Source of the DNA: an uncultured Sphaerochaeta sp.
Lineage (GTDB): Bacteria > Spirochaetota > Spirochaetia > Sphaerochaetales > Sphaerochaetaceae
Direction of reading: 5' to 3'
Length of the DNA: 64,000 nt
Assembly (NCBI RefSeq): GCF_963676285.1
Contig: NZ_OY781063.1
Span: 1,674,001-1,738,000, forward strand
Every line of letters begins with the position of its first letter. Positions within the stretch are counted from its first letter, which is position 1. The position numbers and the translations under genes are program-made. Below the pieces are notes generated by a model. It saw only the letters and a list, made by a program, of their open reading frames with translations. It did no database searches and had not been told where the DNA came from. Shown here in pieces: positions 61,424-64,000 of this stretch.

Positions 61424-64000
61424 GTGGGTTCTCATGCGACAAGGCGAGTGGGATTGGTGTTAGCCTCTATCCATACAGGAGCTTCCAACGGGCTCTGGTC
61501 CCAGATTGCAATCCAATGCCAACGCTCTGGTATTTCCCTGTTTGTCTTCCCTGGAGGAAGACTTGAGTATCAGGAGAACCAAGAGTACCTACGTAATGCC
61601 ATCTATTCTTTGGTAAATACCGATAACCTCGATGGCGTGATCACTTGGGCATCAGCCTTGGGTGGGGCTGTCAGTGTCTCAGAGGTCCATGCCTTCCTTG
61701 ACAAACTTGACGATCTGGACTGCGTTTGCATCGGTATGAAGAAGGAAGGATGTCCTGGAATCTCTTTTGACGCCTATTCAGGGGTCCAGAGTGTCATGCT
61801 GCACTGTATACGTGAGCATCGTGCAAGGAAGCTTGCCTTTCTCCGTGGGCCGGAGAATCACTATTCTGCTGAGGACCGGTATCGAGCTTATTGTGATACC
61901 CTCGATCAAACCAGTCTGCTCTTTGATCCCCGCTTGGTCAGCGATCCTTTCTCCTGGTCGGAAGGAAGGAAGGCAATTGTCCAGCTATTGGAGGAGAGGG
62001 ACCTTGTTCCTGGGCGAGATTTCGATACATTGGTCTGTGCCAGCGATCTGATGATGTTTGATGCAGGAAAATACTTGGAGAACCTCGGATTCACAATTCC
62101 TGAGGACCTACGAATCGTGGGATATAATGACAGCAGGGAAAGCCACCTTTTGAAGGTTCCTTGTACCACTGCAAGGATGCCGGTTAATGAGTTGGCAAGG
62201 ATGTCCTGGAACCTGCTCAGCGATATGCTTTCAGAGGAGGATCCTTCTTGCTTTGACTTGCTTCTTCCCTCACAGCCGATCATCCGACAGAGTTGTGGGT
62301 GTACCTATTCCCTGGGAAGTGAACAACAAGCTCGTCGTGTGATTGGGAGCCAGGAACTTTTCAAGGCTTGGTTGATTCAGGTGTTCGATGCGAATGAGGA
62401 GGAGCAAGAGAGAATTGGCCTTCTTCTTAAGGAAGCCTCCTTGCAACATGAGAAGGAAGTGCTCTCCTTGCTCGGACATCTATCCTACCGTTTCCTGGAC
62501 AGGGGAGGGGATCCCAGTCTCTTGAGTGAAGCCCTGCATTGGTATTGTACCTTTTTCGCGACCCTTTCCTTCAAGACGCTTTGTGCAGGCCCCATCAGGG
62601 ACCTCTTTCTCCGTCAACGGGATTTGGTAGCACATGAACATGCCTACCAACACGCTTTGCAGGCAAGCATCCTCAATATGCTCAAGTGTGATCTTCTGGG
62701 GGTGAAAACTCTTTCAAGCATCCCCACACTCTTGGCAAAACACCTTGGATCCCTTGGCATTGATGCGGGATACCTGGTTTTGTACGGTGATGAGATGACC
62801 AATACCTTTATCGGTGGGTATGCCGATTCCCTGGTTATGGAACGGAAACAAACGTTTCCCAAACACCTCTTATTGCCACAAGGACTTCTGGATCACCTTG
62901 GACAGGGTGTGCATGTGGTTGAACCATTGTTCATGGACAACCAGCCACTGGGGTATCTCATCCTGAGAACTTCGTTGTTCAGTGGAAGTGTCATGGAAGA
63001 GCTGCGAACCGCTTTGAGTTCAGCAATCAAGGGAGCCTTTCTCCTCGATGCCGCCAATCGTGCAAGGGAAGAGGCAGAAAGGGCTCAGCGTTCGCGAAGT
63101 GAGTTCTTTGCCAATGTTGGTGAGGGCCTCAAGACTCCTCTTGAGACAATTCTCTCCATTGCAAAACAGATTGATGGAGAGAGTGGGAAGCAGATTGAGG
63201 AACAGATTCGTACTGCCACGCATCTTTTGGATCTTTCCCTCTCTCACTCCGGCAACCTTGAGTTGGAGAACACGGTCTGCAATCCTATGACCCTGATAAC
63301 ACCATTGAGCACCTCCTTTCCTCTTGTCTATGAAGGACCGGAGGAGATGCCATCCCTCTGTGTCGATGCAAAGCGCTTGATCCAGAGTCTCACGATCATC
63401 TGCGAATATATAGTAAGGGAAGGAGGAGAGATGAGGTTGCAATCCACTTTATCGAAGGATGGCCTCCGACTCCGTTTTTCTTCCTCTTCAGCTTCCTGGA
63501 AGGCTTCAATGGGAAGTCAGGAACCAAGTCTCTCCTTGGCACAAAAAATTATCCTGATGAGCCGTGGATCATTCTCCCTGCATGATAATGCAGTAGTTGT
63601 GCAGCTACCCCTGCCAAGCTTGATGGGTGAGAGCAGCCCCCCTTCCCGTGATACCTTATTCTACATTGTTGCTGATGAAAATGAGCCGATACCAGAGGTA
63701 TTGTGTTCTTCCTTTGCTTCCTGTGAAGTAATCCCTGTGGGTAACCTGCAGAAGCACGAGCTCTCCAAGATTGCAGGAGGTATTATTGGTTGGGATGCAG
63801 ACAACCAAGGAAGTGCGTTCCGTCTCCTGCGTACAGCAATTGCAGGGCATAACACCCTCTCCCTAGCTCCCATGATCTGTCTCCACGCTCCTGAGGGTCA
63901 GCAAAATCTCTATTCATCCTTGATGAGAACTTCTCATCATCTCTCTGATGGTGTTCTGGTTGCGATCAAGGGTCTGCCTGAAGATTGTTGCAAGACTCTT
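61424..64000 (+). CDS. LacI-like sensor fused to degenerate histidine-kinase-like region (partial)
   Basis: At least 859 residues, open at the window end. The start is GTG 61424 with AAGGAGG 5 bases upstream. Residues about 8-290 resemble the sugar-binding part of LacI-type regulators (RVGLVLASIHTGA, GYNDSRESHLL, CTTARMPVNELARM) but without the DNA-binding head. Residues about 420-540 may be GAF-like. A coiled coil then leads to SEFFANVGEGLKTPLETIL (560-578), which aligns with the kinase H-box, but Glu567 stands where the phosphorylated His should be. The following ATPase-like region lacks clear N and G boxes. A further alpha/beta region (from about 745) is unassigned. No membrane segment is seen. 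Confidence 0.75.
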   Translation, partial: MGSHATRRVGLVLASIHTGASNGLWSQIAIQCQRSGISLFVFPGGRLEYQENQEYLRNAIYSLVNTDNLDGVITWASALGGAVSVSEVHAFLDKLDDLDCVCIGMKKEGCPGISFDAYSGVQSVMLHCIREHRARKLAFLRGPENHYSAEDRYRAYCDTLDQTSLLFDPRLVSDPFSWSEGRKAIVQLLEERDLVPGRDFDTLVCASDLMMFDAGKYLENLGFTIPEDLRIVGYNDSRESHLLKVPCTTARMPVNELARMSWNLLSDMLSEEDPSCFDLLLPSQPIIRQSCGCTYSLGSEQQARRVIGSQELFKAWLIQVFDANEEEQERIGLLLKEASLQHEKEVLSLLGHLSYRFLDRGGDPSLLSEALHWYCTFFATLSFKTLCAGPIRDLFLRQRDLVAHEHAYQHALQASILNMLKCDLLGVKTLSSIPTLLAKHLGSLGIDAGYLVLYGDEMTNTFIGGYADSLVMERKQTFPKHLLLPQGLLDHLGQGVHVVEPLFMDNQPLGYLILRTSLFSGSVMEELRTALSSAIKGAFLLDAANRAREEAERAQRSRSEFFANVGEGLKTPLETILSIAKQIDGESGKQIEEQIRTATHLLDLSLSHSGNLELENTVCNPMTLITPLSTSFPLVYEGPEEMPSLCVDAKRLIQSLTIICEYIVREGGEMRLQSTLSKDGLRLRFSSSSASWKASMGSQEPSLSLAQKIILMSRGSFSLHDNAVVVQLPLPSLMGESSPPSRDTLFYIVADENEPIPEVLCSSFASCEVIPVGNLQKHELSKIAGGIIGWDADNQGSAFRLLRTAIAGHNTLSLAPMICLHAPEGQQNLYSSLMRTSHHLSDGVLVAIKGLPEDCCKTL

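Noticed and set aside
1..64000. CRISPR arrays, insertion sequences or prophage genes
   Set aside because: No spaced direct repeats, transposase or phage-like proteins were seen anywhere in the window.

Overview
The window looks like chromosomal DNA from a free-living or host-associated anaerobic spirochaete, most likely of the Sphaerochaeta/Treponema group. This is inference. It rests on the gyrB-gyrA-parS-parAB neighbourhood, a cyclophilin-FKBP fusion of a type known from Treponema denticola, a flavodiiron oxygen/NO reductase, and a gene set rich in sugar-acid catabolism and ABC transport. No insertion sequences, prophage or CRISPR arrays were seen.

Layout. 1-8023: replication and segregation block near the presumed origin: gyrB (3' end), gyrA, a gene-free stretch with four parS sites, nfu (divergent), parA, parB, a dual-family peptidyl-prolyl isomerase and radA. 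8153-19542: housekeeping and metabolic genes, including a TraB-family membrane protein, a LysO-type lysine exporter, a YgjP-like metalloprotein, a flavodiiron protein, an operon of nagA, a pepD-type dipeptidase and a C26 peptidase, a MATE exporter and a YgiQ radical SAM protein. 19587-26440: a lipid kinase, a GH63-like glycosidase, a DjlA-like co-chaperone, then a minus-strand unit of five tRNAs (four serine isoacceptors plus Arg-GCG), the SRP RNA, dnaX, ybaB and recR. 26619-34297: lipB-lipA, a membrane M28 peptidase, an IMPACT protein, an aldo/keto reductase, a membrane Nudix protein, and deoC with a thymidine-kinase-like gene.

34357-61338 is dominated by carbohydrate and transport genes: a TIM-barrel isomerase, a GH28 polygalacturonase, a five-gene family-5 (Dpp/Opp) ABC transporter, an Fbp-type ABC transporter, KDPG aldolase and KDG kinase (divergent, with an operator-like palindrome between them), and the operon transporter-uxaB-uxaA-uxaC-iclR. 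Together GH28, UxaC, UxaB, UxaA, KDG kinase and KDPG aldolase form a complete route from pectic galacturonate to pyruvate and glyceraldehyde-3-phosphate, spread over about 26 kb. The window closes inside a very large gene divergent from the uxa operon. It encodes a LacI-like sugar-sensor domain without its DNA-binding head, followed by a degenerate histidine-kinase-like region.

Two themes cross the window. Several genes lack a Shine-Dalgarno sequence and instead have a sigma-70-type promoter whose -10 box ends 6-10 bases before the start codon, which suggests leaderless mRNAs. Domain fusions are also frequent: cyclophilin-FKBP, membrane-zinc ribbon-Nudix, KDPG aldolase-VOC, acyltransferase-zinc ribbon, extended thymidine kinase, and sensor-pseudokinase. 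The dnaX gene carries a textbook -1 frameshift signal.
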